Positions 34,347 through 43,125 of a stretch of 50,660 nucleotides of DNA are shown one piece after another. The stretch is from Pseudomonadota bacterium (GTDB lineage: Bacteria; Pseudomonadota; Alphaproteobacteria; SMXQ01), in assembly GCA_022566265.1 (NCBI GenBank), contig JADFJG010000001.1:63647-114306 (forward strand). Reading direction: 5' to 3'. The position numbers and the translations under genes are program-made. Numbering within the stretch: the first letter of the stretch is position 1; the number at the start of each line of letters is the position of its first letter. Below the pieces are notes generated by a model. That model did no database searches and had not been told where the DNA came from. It saw only the letters and a list, made by a program, of their open reading frames with translations.

Positions 34347-35687
34347 ATGATCGAAGAGATCGAACCCGCGCTTGACGATCATCCGATCGCGCCCAGGACG
34401 ATCGAGGGCACCGGCCTCTCCGCCGATCTGCTTCTCCATCTCATGCTCAAGACGATGTATGTGTCGGGGCCGGTCACCCCGGCCAGGTTGTCCAGGAATC
34501 TGGCGCTCCCCCGCTCGATCATCACGGTGCTGATCGACGACGCCAAGGAAAAAGGCCTGGTGGAGGCCCTCGGCGCCCTCGGCGACAGCCTGGTTTCGGA
34601 ATTGAGATATGGCTTGTCGGGCAAAGGCACGGAGTGGGCCATCGAGGCGCTGAACCAATCGCAATATATCGGCCCGGCGCCGGTCACCTTGACGGACTAT
34701 GGGAAGCAGGTTCAGAAACAGCTGATCGCCAACGAACAGATCCGCCCCGAAGCGCTTGCCGAATGCTTTACCCATTTGGTCATGCCCCAGGAGCTGGTCA
34801 AACTGGTCGGGCCGGCGGTGAATTCCGGGCGCACCATCTTGCTGTACGGTCCGCCGGGAAACGGCAAGACGGTCATCGCCCAGGCGATCGAAAACGTGTT
34901 CGAGCAGACCATTTTCGTCCCCCACTGCTTCGAGGTCGACGGCTACATCATCAAGATGTTCGATCCGACCATTCACAAGGTGGTCGGGCCGGCGCCGGGC
35001 TCGGAGGAAGAGGAGGACACCGAAGTCCGCCAGGAACAGCAGTCGGACCGGCGCTGGATCCGCTGCCGCCGGCCGGTGGTCTACACCGGCGGCGAGCTGA
35101 CGCTGGAAATGCTCGATCTCGCCTTCAACCCGATCTCGAAATTTTACGAAGCGCCTTCGCAGCTCAAGGCCACCGGCGGTCTGTTCTTCATCGATGATTT
35201 CGGCCGCCAGTTGGTCAACCCACAGGACGTGATCAACCGGTGGATCATTCCGCTCGAGACGAGAATTGATTTCCTGACCCTTCACACCGGAAAGAAGTTC
35301 CCGACACCGTTCGACGAGCTGTTGATGTTCTCGACCAATATTCCGCCGGAGAAGCTGGTGGATTCCGGCGCGCTGCGCAGGATCCACTACAAGATCGAGA
35401 TCGGACCGCCGAACAAGGAAGACTATGTGACGATCTTCGAGAACGTGTGCAAGGACTACGAAATCGAGCTTCCGTCCGATCTGTTGGCCTACCTGTTCGA
35501 CGATTATTACACGGCGAAGAACGTCGATCTCGCCAGGTACCATCCCAAGTTCATCGTCGATCAGATCAAGTCCATATGTGAGTACGAGGGCGTGCCGTTG
35601 GTGCTGGAGCGGGATCTGGTGGATGTCGCCCTGGCGAACCTTTACGACCACGTGGCCATGGGATTGGCTGACGTGGGCCGGGCTTAG
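34347..35687 (+). CDS. AAA-type ATPase with N-terminal winged-helix-like region
   Basis: The 446-residue product has a helical, winged-helix-like N-terminal region (about residues 20-115). The ATPase domain has Walker A GPPGNGKT (residues 168-175) and Walker B LFFIDDFGRQ (about residues 286-295), with a sensor-like MFSTNIPPEKLV. There is no membrane segment or signal peptide. A Glu-rich loop (SEEEEDTEVRQEQQ) interrupts the core near residue 215-230. I recognise it as an alphaproteobacterial ATP-binding protein family whose role is not known to me. The gene is monocistronic, with a CtrA-like box in front and a terminator behind. Its promoter region is shared with the divergent reductase operon. 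Confidence 0.8.
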   Translation: MIEEIEPALDDHPIAPRTIEGTGLSADLLLHLMLKTMYVSGPVTPARLSRNLALPRSIITVLIDDAKEKGLVEALGALGDSLVSELRYGLSGKGTEWAIEALNQSQYIGPAPVTLTDYGKQVQKQLIANEQIRPEALAECFTHLVMPQELVKLVGPAVNSGRTILLYGPPGNGKTVIAQAIENVFEQTIFVPHCFEVDGYIIKMFDPTIHKVVGPAPGSEEEEDTEVRQEQQSDRRWIRCRRPVVYTGGELTLEMLDLAFNPISKFYEAPSQLKATGGLFFIDDFGRQLVNPQDVINRWIIPLETRIDFLTLHTGKKFPTPFDELLMFSTNIPPEKLVDSGALRRIHYKIEIGPPNKEDYVTIFENVCKDYEIELPSDLLAYLFDDYYTAKNVDLARYHPKFIVDQIKSICEYEGVPLVLERDLVDVALANLYDHVAMGLADVGRA

Positions 35688-35791
35688 AATCGGCCGCCCG
35701 GGCCCGCTTGACTCGCGCCAGGCCATGGCCTACTCATTAGCCGACAACGTATAGAAAGAATACGGCGATCGCGGACCGGAGTAGGATCAGG

Positions 35792-35814
35792 CGTCCAGGT
35801 TTTGGACGTTTTTT
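35792..35814 (+). terminator. Rho-independent terminator after the AAA ATPase gene
   Basis: The stem CGTCCA (35792-35797) with TGGACG (35803-35808), a 5-nt loop, is followed directly by six T residues. It lies 105 nt downstream of the ATPase stop. Confidence 0.75.
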
Positions 35815-35856
35815 CGCGCTCGGGGCCATGCCCGGACCGGACATTCCCGGGACATT

Positions 35857-35909
35857 GGCCGCCGGTAGCGGGAGAGGGGGCCGCCGGTAGCGGGAGAGGG
35901 GGCCGCCGG
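35857..35909. repeat. 22-bp tandem repeat, 2.4 copies
   Basis: A 22-bp unit beginning GGCCGCCGGTAGCGGGAGAG is present at 35857-35878 and 35879-35900, with a partial third copy to 35909. It lies in the gap 35688-35971 between the ATPase terminator and the UbiD-family gene. The copies are identical, so the repeat is recent or prone to slippage. Confidence 0.8.
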
Positions 35910-35971
35910 CCGCGGCGGAGGAAACGACCGCGTCCACAGTTCTTAAATGTGTTCAGGGCAGAGGGAGCCGA

Positions 35972-37438
35972 ATGATGAGTGGCGGGAATCTCCAACATAA
36001 ATTCACCTACGATGACCTTCGCGAATGGATCGTGGAGGCGGACAAGCTGGGCGAGGTGCGCTATGTCGACGGCCTCTCCTGGGAGCGGGAGATCGGCATG
36101 GCGACCGAGCTTCTGCACCACAGTGATCCGGCGCCGGCGGCGCTTTTCGACAATATACCGGGGTATCCCAAGGGCTTTCGCGTGCTGACCAATTTCTTCG
36201 GCGGCAAGCGACAGAACATGACCATCGGCTTCGCCCAAGGGCTCAACCGGCTGGAGCTCAGCGAAGGCTTCCTCGAGGTATACGAGAACGAGGACAACCA
36301 GCCGGTGCCCCATGAGATCGTCGATGACGGTCCGATCTTGGAAAATGTCATAACCGGCGACGACGTCGACATCACCATGTTCCCGACCCCGAAGTGGCAC
36401 GAGGACGATGGCGGGCGCTATATCGGCACCGGCTGCTTCAACGTCACCCGCGACCCCGAGGAAGACTGGATCAATGTCGGCACCTACCGGGTGATGATTC
36501 ATGACAAGAAGACCGTCGGATTTTACATCTCACCGGGCAAGCACGGCCGCATCCACCGTGACAAATACGCCGCCCGCGGCGAGATGATGCCCTCCGTCAT
36601 CGTATTGGGCGGCGATCCGATGACCTTCCTGATGTCCTCGTCCGAGGTGCCCTACGGGCTTTGCGAGTTCGACCTGATGGGCGGCCTCAGGGGCAAGCCG
36701 CTGAAATGCGTCAAGGGCAAGATCACCGGCCTGCCGTTCCCCGCCAACGCCGAGATCGTTATCGAGGGCTGGATCGACCCCAAGGAATTCCGCCTCGAGG
36801 GGCCGTTCGGCGAGTGGACCGGATATTACGCATCGGACGTGCGCGAAGAGCCCGTCATGCACGTCGAGGCCATCTATCACCGCAACGACCCGATCATGCT
36901 CGGCTGTCCGCCGCAACGCCCGCCGGACGAGTTGGCGCGTTACCGGGCGGTGGCGAGATCGGCGCTTCTGAAGCGGTCGATCAAGGCCGCCGGCGTGCCG
37001 GACGTCACCTCGGTCTGGGCCCATGAGGTCGGCACCGCGCGCATGCTGGTGGCGATATCGATCAAGCAGCGTTACGCCGGCCACGCCGCCCAGGCCGGCC
37101 ATGTCGCCTGTCAGTGCCACGTCGGCGCCTATGCCGGCAAGTACGTCATCGTCGTCGACGACGACATCGATGTCTCCGACCTCGAACAGGTGATCTGGGC
37201 GATGCTCACGCGCTCCGATCCGGCGACGTCCATCGACATCGTCCACAACGCCTGGTCGACGCCGCTGGATCCCAGGATCCCGCCGGAAGAGAAGGCGAAG
37301 GGGAACTTCACCAACTCCCGCGCCGTCATCGACGCCTGCCGCCCGTACCACTGGCGCGACCAGTTCCCCAAGGTCAACATGCCGAGCGCCGAATTGGCCA
37401 AGGAGACCCGCGAGCGGTTCTCCTATCTCCTCGACTGA
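35972..37438 (+). CDS. UbiD-family prenylated-FMN decarboxylase
   Basis: This 488-residue enzyme is of the UbiD family, which reversibly decarboxylates aromatic or unsaturated acids using prenylated FMN made by UbiX. Family features are GCFNVTRDPEEDWINVGTYR (cofactor and metal site), the ISPGKHGRIH segment, and EGPFGEWTGYY with the catalytic Glu. The Arg/Glu pairs around VIEGWIDPKEFRLEGPFGE fit the conserved acid-base network. True UbiD acts in ubiquinone synthesis. The adjacent aromatic-catabolism genes make a substrate-specific decarboxylase as likely. AGAGGGAG lies before the tandem ATG ATG start at 35972. No UbiX gene is nearby. Confidence 0.9.
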   Translation: MMSGGNLQHKFTYDDLREWIVEADKLGEVRYVDGLSWEREIGMATELLHHSDPAPAALFDNIPGYPKGFRVLTNFFGGKRQNMTIGFAQGLNRLELSEGFLEVYENEDNQPVPHEIVDDGPILENVITGDDVDITMFPTPKWHEDDGGRYIGTGCFNVTRDPEEDWINVGTYRVMIHDKKTVGFYISPGKHGRIHRDKYAARGEMMPSVIVLGGDPMTFLMSSSEVPYGLCEFDLMGGLRGKPLKCVKGKITGLPFPANAEIVIEGWIDPKEFRLEGPFGEWTGYYASDVREEPVMHVEAIYHRNDPIMLGCPPQRPPDELARYRAVARSALLKRSIKAAGVPDVTSVWAHEVGTARMLVAISIKQRYAGHAAQAGHVACQCHVGAYAGKYVIVVDDDIDVSDLEQVIWAMLTRSDPATSIDIVHNAWSTPLDPRIPPEEKAKGNFTNSRAVIDACRPYHWRDQFPKVNMPSAELAKETRERFSYLLD

Positions 37439-37470
37439 TACCAAGGGTCATTATCAAGGACCTTTGGTAT
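37438..37470. terminator. Hairpin directly at the UbiD-family stop codon
   Basis: Arms 37438-37449 (ATACCAAGGGTC) and 37459-37470 (GACCTTTGGTAT) pair over 12 bp with one G-T wobble, enclosing a 9-nt loop. The left arm begins in the stop codon. No T-run follows, so it may be a processing or stability element, or a weak terminator. Confidence 0.55.
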
Positions 37471-37616
37471 AAGGCGCGGGCGGTTTCGCGGTCGCCGGTC
37501 CGCGATCGAACGCGGGGGGCGAAAACGAGCACGACGGCCCGGTTCGCGATTGAAACCGCCGGCGTCACGATCAAATGGAAGCTCGAGGGAAGCGGTCTTC
37601 GGACCGCTTCTTAATT
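37471..37616 (+). ncRNA. Candidate structured small RNA ending in a terminator
   Basis: This 146-nt stretch between the UbiD-family and binding-protein genes has no supported reading frame but strong symmetry. GGCGGTTTC (37479-37487) pairs with GAAACCGCC (37552-37560), with further short complementary runs inside. It ends in a near-perfect intrinsic terminator (37589-37616). A terminator 150 nt beyond the previous gene's own hairpin suggests either a separate small transcript or a structured 3' UTR. Confidence 0.35.
37589..37616 (+). terminator. Strong intrinsic terminator
   Basis: A 9-bp stem GAAGCGGTC / GACCGCTTC is closed by a TTCG tetraloop (37598-37601) and followed by TTAATT. It is the most canonical terminator in the window. 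Confidence 0.8.
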
Positions 37617-37799
37617 CATGGGCCCGCCTGGCGTAGAGGCGCGAGGAATTGACGGGTGACTTTTGAACACAAATTGTTATAACCGATTAACTTTTCGGAA
37701 GGGACGGGCTTACAAGGGCCCGTTCCGATCTGATCGCCGCTCGGGTCAGAGCAAACCCGGCTAATATGGGAAATAGATTGATCAATGAGGGCAGGCAGG

Positions 37800-38858
37800 A
37801 TGAGCTTCGTTGCGAAAGGGCTTTTCAACATGTTCCATCCGTTTCGGTTTGTCGGACGGCCGACGCGGTCTTTCGCGGCGTCAATGGCAATCACCGTTTT
37901 CGTCGTCGCTGTCTGGGCGGTCCCTGCAGCCATTTCGGCCGAGGCGAGGGAAGAGAAAACGGTGACGGTGGCCATGTCCCTGACGCCGCTCTCGGCGCCC
38001 ATAATCGTTGCGAAAAGCAAGGGATACTTCACGAAGAATGGCCTCGACGTGACCATCAAGGAATTCATCGGTGGCTTCCGCACCATCAAGGCCGTTTTCG
38101 AAGGTAAAGCCGACATCGCCACGAGTTCGGAGGCCGTGGTCATGTTCAACAGTTTCGAGCGGACCGACTTCGCCGTCATCTGCACCTTCGTTTCGTCCGA
38201 TAATGATGTGAAGATCCTCACCCGAAAAAACACGGGCATCCGCACGGTGCGCGAAATGGTTGGCCATCGCGTTGGCACCGTGACGGGTGCGTCGGCTCAG
38301 TTCTTTCTGGATGAAACCCTCATGTTGAATGGCATCGACGACTCTCAGATCGAGATGGTGCATGTTAATCCCGAAGACTCTCCGTCGTCCCTGGCGAACG
38401 GCGACGTCGATGTCGTCGTGGTGTGGGAGCCCCTAGCCTATTTGACCGAGAAGAAGTTGGGTAGGGAGGCCGTAGTGGTGCCCCACGAAAGAGCCTACAC
38501 GGAGACTTTTAACGCCGTGGTCCTGCGGGAATATGCGGATAAGAACCCGGAGGTCCTTGAACGCTTTGTTCGCGCGCTCATCGAAGCAATTGAATTCATT
38601 CGGGTCAATCCCGACGAATCCCAGCGCATCGTCTCGGAGCGCATCAACAATGACTTCGAGTTCGTCAAGGCGGTGTGGAAGGATTTCGAATTTGGCGTCA
38701 GCCTTCATCAGTGGCTCATAAACACTCTTGAAGCGCAGGCGCGCTGGGCTATTAGTCATCATCTGGTGACCGCCGACAGGATTCCCAATTATTTGGATTT
38801 CCTTCATCTGAAAGCCTTGGATAGGGTACGCTCCGACTCGATAACGGTGTTCCGCTAA
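37800..38858 (+). CDS. NitT/TauT-type ABC substrate-binding protein
   Basis: This 352-residue periplasmic protein has a signal peptide (MAITVFVVAVWAVPAAISA, about residues 29-47). It has the NMT1/SsuA-like fold, with early VAMSLTPLSAPIIVAKSKGYFTKNGLDV and the later GDVDVVVVWEPLAYL hinge strand. Such proteins bind sulfonates, nitrate, pyrimidines or similar ligands. No ABC permease or ATPase gene follows; instead a membrane sensor kinase starts 31 nt downstream. The protein may therefore serve as a sensory ligand carrier for that kinase, which is inference from adjacency. ATG 37800 is preferred over ATG 37785 because AGGCAGG precedes it. Confidence 0.88.
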   Translation: MSFVAKGLFNMFHPFRFVGRPTRSFAASMAITVFVVAVWAVPAAISAEAREEKTVTVAMSLTPLSAPIIVAKSKGYFTKNGLDVTIKEFIGGFRTIKAVFEGKADIATSSEAVVMFNSFERTDFAVICTFVSSDNDVKILTRKNTGIRTVREMVGHRVGTVTGASAQFFLDETLMLNGIDDSQIEMVHVNPEDSPSSLANGDVDVVVVWEPLAYLTEKKLGREAVVVPHERAYTETFNAVVLREYADKNPEVLERFVRALIEAIEFIRVNPDESQRIVSERINNDFEFVKAVWKDFEFGVSLHQWLINTLEAQARWAISHHLVTADRIPNYLDFLHLKALDRVRSDSITVFR

Positions 38859-38889
38859 GTGTCGATATTGCACCGGACTGGACCGAACG

Positions 38890-41800
38890 ATGCCCTTCGG
38901 TAGGACCCGAATAACAACAATCGTCTTCGCTGGCGCGCTGATTTCGATGGTCGCCAGTGTGTTGATCGGGACGGGCTTGTGGTTCGCCCACCAGAATTAT
39001 CGCGAAGCGGTGATGGGGGACCGCTTCGCCGCGGCGGTCGTCACGGCGGCATTCCAACTCACGACCCTGACCGGAGATTACCTGCTCTACCGGGAAGAAC
39101 GAGCGGCGATTCAATGGGTCCGCAAGCACGAATCCCTGGGTGAATTGTTGCGAAATCCCGGGTTCGGCGCCGGCAAGGGGGACCGGATTATTTCGCGGCT
39201 TGGCCGCGATCATTCCGTGGCTGGGAATTTGTTCGCGCGCGCCACCAAGATACCGGTGGAAAATCAAGCTAGCGGGAATTCCCCCGAAGCCAATGTGATG
39301 CGCGAGAAGAGATTGATGACCGCGTTGCTGACGGCGACGCAAGCAATGGTGTCCCAGGCTTCGCTGCTGTCGAAGCAAAATCGGCTGGTGCTGGACGCGG
39401 CCATCGAATGGACCACACGGTTAATCCTAGGATTCGGTTTGTTGTTGATGGGTCTGTTTATGGGCCTGTGGTTGGTGCTGGCGCGGCGCGTCGTATTGCC
39501 GATCCGGGAGTTAAAGAAAGGCATCGATGCGTTCGGCGGCGGCGACCTCGATCATCGCCTCTTGTCGAGGCATGCCGATGAGATCGGGGAGGTGGCGGTC
39601 GCGTTCAACGAGATGGCGGGGAGGCTGCGGGAAACCTTGGTCTCCCGGGACGAGATGGCCAAGGAGGTGGCGGAGCGCAAAGAGGCGGAGCGGGAAATCT
39701 CCGAGAAATCGGCGCTGCTGGAGACGACGTTCGAGAGCATGTCCCAGGCCATCGCCGTCTTCGACGCCGATCTCAAGCTCATCGCCAACAACCAGAGATA
39801 TCTCGATCTTCGTGCCTACCCGAAAGGCTATATTCATCCCGGATTGCCCTACGAGGAGATCGTCCGTTTCAACGCCGAGCGGGGCGAATACGGCCCCGGC
39901 GATAGCGAAAAACAGGTGAAGGAGCGGCTCAACGCGGCAAGACAAGGGAAACCGTGGCGAACGGAATACACGAAAGCCGACGGCACCGTCCTTGCCGTCG
40001 GGTTCGACCCAATACCGGACGGCGGCTTTGTCGCCACCTTCGCCGACATCACCGAGCGCAAGAAATCCGAGGGGGAGATTGCCGAGAAATCGGCGGTGCT
40101 GGAGACGGCGTTCGAGAGCATGTCCCAGGGCATGACCGTTTATGACGCCGATCTCAAGCTCATCGGCTTCAACCAAAAATATATCGAGATCCTCGGCTAT
40201 CCCGCTGACTTCATTCGCATCGGCAGGCCGTTCGAGGAAATCGCCCGGTTCAGGGCCGAACGCGGCGAATACGGTCCGGGCGATGCCGAGAAGCTGGCGG
40301 CGAAATCGGTGAAAGCGGCGCGCCAGGGAAAGGCGACGCGCGACGAATTTACCCGGCCCGACGGCGCGGTATTCGCGATACGGCGCGACCCGCTGCCGGA
40401 CGGCGGTTTCGTCACCACCCTCACCGACATCACCGAGCGCAAGAAGGCCGAGGATGAGGTCGCCGAAAAATCGGCGCTGCTGGAGACGACGTTCGAGAGC
40501 ATGTCCCAGGGCATCGTCGCCTATGACGGCGATCTCAAGCTCGTCGCCTTCAACCAGAACTTCGTCGATTTCGGCGGTTATCCTGCCGACTTCATCCGCC
40601 TCGGCATGCAATATCAGGATATCGTCCGTGCCAGGGCGAAGCGCGGTGATTACGGCCCCATCGAGGACATCGACGCGCTGGTGCGTGAGCGCGTCGCCGC
40701 CCGGCGAAAGGGCGAAGTCATCCACCGCGAGCGCACCTTGGCGGACGGGCGGGTCATCACCGTCAGGCGCGATCCCATGCCGGACGGCGGTTACGTGACG
40801 ACCCTCACCGATATCACCGAGCGCAAGCGGGCGGAACAGGAAATCGCCGAGAAGTCGGCGGTGCTGGAGACGACGTTCGAGAGCATGTCCCAGGGGATTG
40901 TCGTCTATGACGCCGATCTCAAGCTTGTCGCCTACAACCAAAAATTCATCGATCTCCAGGGCCTGCCGCCTGAATTCCTTCGTTTGGGCATGCCGTACGA
41001 GGATTTCTTCCGGTTCAACGCCGAACGGGGCGAATACGGCCCCGGCGATGTGGAGGAACAGGTGAGAGAGCGCATCGATCGGGCGCGTCAGGGCGACGCG
41101 ATCGGGATCAAGCGCACGCGCCCGGACGGCACCGTCCTGGCCATCCAACGCGACCCCCTGCCGGAGGGAGGCTGTGTCACCACTTTCACCGACATCACCG
41201 AGCGCAAGCGGGCGGAAGAGGAGATCGCCGAGAAGTCGGCGGTGCTGGAGACGACGTTCGAGAGCATGTCCCAGGGGATTGTCGTCTACGACGGCGATCT
41301 AACTATCGTTGCTTTCAACCAGAACTACGTCGATTTCTGCGGCTATCCGCCCGACTTCATCCGTCTCGGCATACAGTATCAGGACATCGTCCGCGCCAAG
41401 GCGAAGCGCGGCGATTACGGTCCGGTGGCCGACATCGAGGCGCTGGTGCGTGAGCGCGTGGCGGGGCGGTGGAAGGGCGGAGTCATTCGGCGCGAGCGCA
41501 CCCTGCCGGACGGCAGGATCATCGCCGTCAGGCGCGATCCCATGCCGGACGGCGGTTACGTGACAACCCTCACCGACGTCAGCGAGCGTAGGAAGGCCGA
41601 AAACGAGATCGCCGAGAAAACGGCGCTTCTGGAGACAACGCTCGAGAGCATGTCCCAGGGCATCACCGTCTATGACGCCGACCACGGGCTCATCGCCTTT
41701 AACCGGAGATTCGTCGAACTTTTCGATTTCCCCCCCGGTTTCATTCGCGCCGGCAGGACGTTCGAGGAGCTCGCCCGCTTCCTCGCCGAACGGGGCGAAT

Positions 41801-43125
41801 ACGGCCCCGGCGATGCCGAGGAGCTGGTGCGTGAGCGCGTCGCCGCCAGGGACCGGGGCGGAATAAATCCAGGCGAACGCACCCGTCCTAATGGAATGGT
41901 CATCTCGGCCAGGCGCGATCCCATGCCCGGCGGCGGCTATGTCACGACATACACCGACATCACCGAGCGCAAACGGGCGGAGGCGGCGCTGCGCGAAAGC
42001 GAGGAGCTGTTCTCCAAGGTATTTCACGCCAGCCCCGGGATGTTCACGATCTCGCGGCCGGAAGATGGCGCCCATAACGAAGTAAGCGCAAACTGGATCG
42101 CGACCATGGGCTACAGCCGGGATGAGGCGATGGCCCAGACGGCCGTCGAGTTGGGCATCTGGGCCGATATCGGGGATCGCATCCGCTTCGTTGAACGACT
42201 CAAGAGAGAAGGCTCGGTCCGCGATTTCGAGGCCAAGTTCCGGACCAAAAGTGGCGAGGAGCTCGACGTGCTGGTCGCCGGGGAATATTTGGAATTCGGT
42301 GGCGAGCCCCACCTGATCATAGTCGCCCACGACATCACCGAGCGCAAGCGGGCGGAAGCGGCGCTCAGGGCGAGGGAGGCGCGGCTAAGCGAGTTGCAGA
42401 CGGAACTGCTCAACGTTTCGCGCCAGAGCGCCATGGGGGAATTGTCCTCGGCGCTCGCCCATGAACTCAACCAGCCTTTGGCGGCGATCATGAACTATGT
42501 CCAGGCCAGCCGGCGGATGATGAAAAAGGGTGGCGGGGTCGTTTCCGAAAAGGCCTATCAGATGATGGACAAGGCCCTGGACCAGGCCGACCGCGCCGGC
42601 GCCATCATGCGCGGCCTCAGGGACATCGTCGAAAAGGGAGAGGCGGCGCGCGCCGCGAGCGACATCAACAAGGTGGTCGAGGAAGCGTCGGCGCTGGGAC
42701 TGATCGGCGCGGCGCGCGCCGGCATCCGGCTCGATCTGGAGCTCGGTAACGAATTGCCGCCGGTCAACATCAATGAGATTCAGATCCAACAGGTCGTCAT
42801 GAACCTCGTGCGCAACGGCGTCGAAGCGATGGCGGCGTCGGAGAAACGCGACCTCACCATCAGGACGGCGCTTGATCACGAAGATGGGGTCGAAGTCGCC
42901 ATTGGCGATACCGGTCCGGGACTCGCGGAGGAGGTCGAGGAACGGCTTTTCCAACCCTTCGTGACAACCAAAGCCGGGGGCATGGGCATAGGCCTTTCGA
43001 TCAGCCACTCGATCGTCGAGGCCCATGGCGGCCGCTTGTGGGCGACGCCGAACCCGAACGGCGGCACTGTCTTCCATTTCACATTGCCCTTGGCGCCCAA
43101 TGGAGCCGAAGATAATGACGAATGA
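38890..43125 (+). CDS. Large sensor histidine kinase with six tandem PAS_7 domains
   Basis: This 1411-residue inner-membrane kinase has two membrane helices (about residues 9-28 and 176-200) flanking a helical periplasmic sensor region, then a HAMP linker (about 200-255). Six consecutive PAS_7-type domains follow with a period of about 127 residues. Each starts ETTFESMSQGIxVYDxDL and ends DITERKKAE, and together they span residues 278-1035. A seventh, ordinary PAS domain follows (SEELFSKVFHASPGMF). The FixL/DctB-type HisKA has phospho-site H1191 in LAHELNQPLAAIMNYV, and HATPase motifs are NLVRNGVEAM, DTGPGL and GMGIGLSIS. No heme-binding FixL PAS signature is obvious. It overlaps the FixJ-like regulator gene, so the two form a pair. 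Confidence 0.93.
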   Translation: MPFGRTRITTIVFAGALISMVASVLIGTGLWFAHQNYREAVMGDRFAAAVVTAAFQLTTLTGDYLLYREERAAIQWVRKHESLGELLRNPGFGAGKGDRIISRLGRDHSVAGNLFARATKIPVENQASGNSPEANVMREKRLMTALLTATQAMVSQASLLSKQNRLVLDAAIEWTTRLILGFGLLLMGLFMGLWLVLARRVVLPIRELKKGIDAFGGGDLDHRLLSRHADEIGEVAVAFNEMAGRLRETLVSRDEMAKEVAERKEAEREISEKSALLETTFESMSQAIAVFDADLKLIANNQRYLDLRAYPKGYIHPGLPYEEIVRFNAERGEYGPGDSEKQVKERLNAARQGKPWRTEYTKADGTVLAVGFDPIPDGGFVATFADITERKKSEGEIAEKSAVLETAFESMSQGMTVYDADLKLIGFNQKYIEILGYPADFIRIGRPFEEIARFRAERGEYGPGDAEKLAAKSVKAARQGKATRDEFTRPDGAVFAIRRDPLPDGGFVTTLTDITERKKAEDEVAEKSALLETTFESMSQGIVAYDGDLKLVAFNQNFVDFGGYPADFIRLGMQYQDIVRARAKRGDYGPIEDIDALVRERVAARRKGEVIHRERTLADGRVITVRRDPMPDGGYVTTLTDITERKRAEQEIAEKSAVLETTFESMSQGIVVYDADLKLVAYNQKFIDLQGLPPEFLRLGMPYEDFFRFNAERGEYGPGDVEEQVRERIDRARQGDAIGIKRTRPDGTVLAIQRDPLPEGGCVTTFTDITERKRAEEEIAEKSAVLETTFESMSQGIVVYDGDLTIVAFNQNYVDFCGYPPDFIRLGIQYQDIVRAKAKRGDYGPVADIEALVRERVAGRWKGGVIRRERTLPDGRIIAVRRDPMPDGGYVTTLTDVSERRKAENEIAEKTALLETTLESMSQGITVYDADHGLIAFNRRFVELFDFPPGFIRAGRTFEELARFLAERGEYGPGDAEELVRERVAARDRGGINPGERTRPNGMVISARRDPMPGGGYVTTYTDITERKRAEAALRESEELFSKVFHASPGMFTISRPEDGAHNEVSANWIATMGYSRDEAMAQTAVELGIWADIGDRIRFVERLKREGSVRDFEAKFRTKSGEELDVLVAGEYLEFGGEPHLIIVAHDITERKRAEAALRAREARLSELQTELLNVSRQSAMGELSSALAHELNQPLAAIMNYVQASRRMMKKGGGVVSEKAYQMMDKALDQADRAGAIMRGLRDIVEKGEAARAASDINKVVEEASALGLIGAARAGIRLDLELGNELPPVNINEIQIQQVVMNLVRNGVEAMAASEKRDLTIRTALDHEDGVEVAIGDTGPGLAEEVEERLFQPFVTTKAGGMGIGLSISHSIVEAHGGRLWATPNPNGGTVFHFTLPLAPNGAEDNDE
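39721..41990 (+). repeat. Six tandem copies of a PAS_7-coding repeat
   Basis: Six in-frame copies of a unit of about 381 bp start near 39721, 40102, 40483, 40866, 41247 and 41631. They remain similar at DNA level: phrases such as TTCGAGAGCATGTCCCAG and GGCGAATACGG recur. Two more copies of the same kind lie in the kinase at 46.4-47.2 kb. The array is coding, not intergenic. Confidence 0.85.

Noticed and set aside
39511..41148. Minus-strand frame with repeated motifs opposite the six-PAS kinase
   Set aside because: The repeats are simply the complement of the PAS_7 repeats.
39721..41990. Regularly spaced repeats that might suggest a CRISPR array
   Set aside because: The period is about 381 bp, in frame and coding for PAS_7 domains; no short repeat-spacer pattern and no cas genes.
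38890..43125. Calling the large kinase a heme-based FixL
   Set aside because: HisKA is FixL/DctB-like, but no PAS domain shows a clear proximal-histidine heme pattern; the PAS units are of PAS_7 type.
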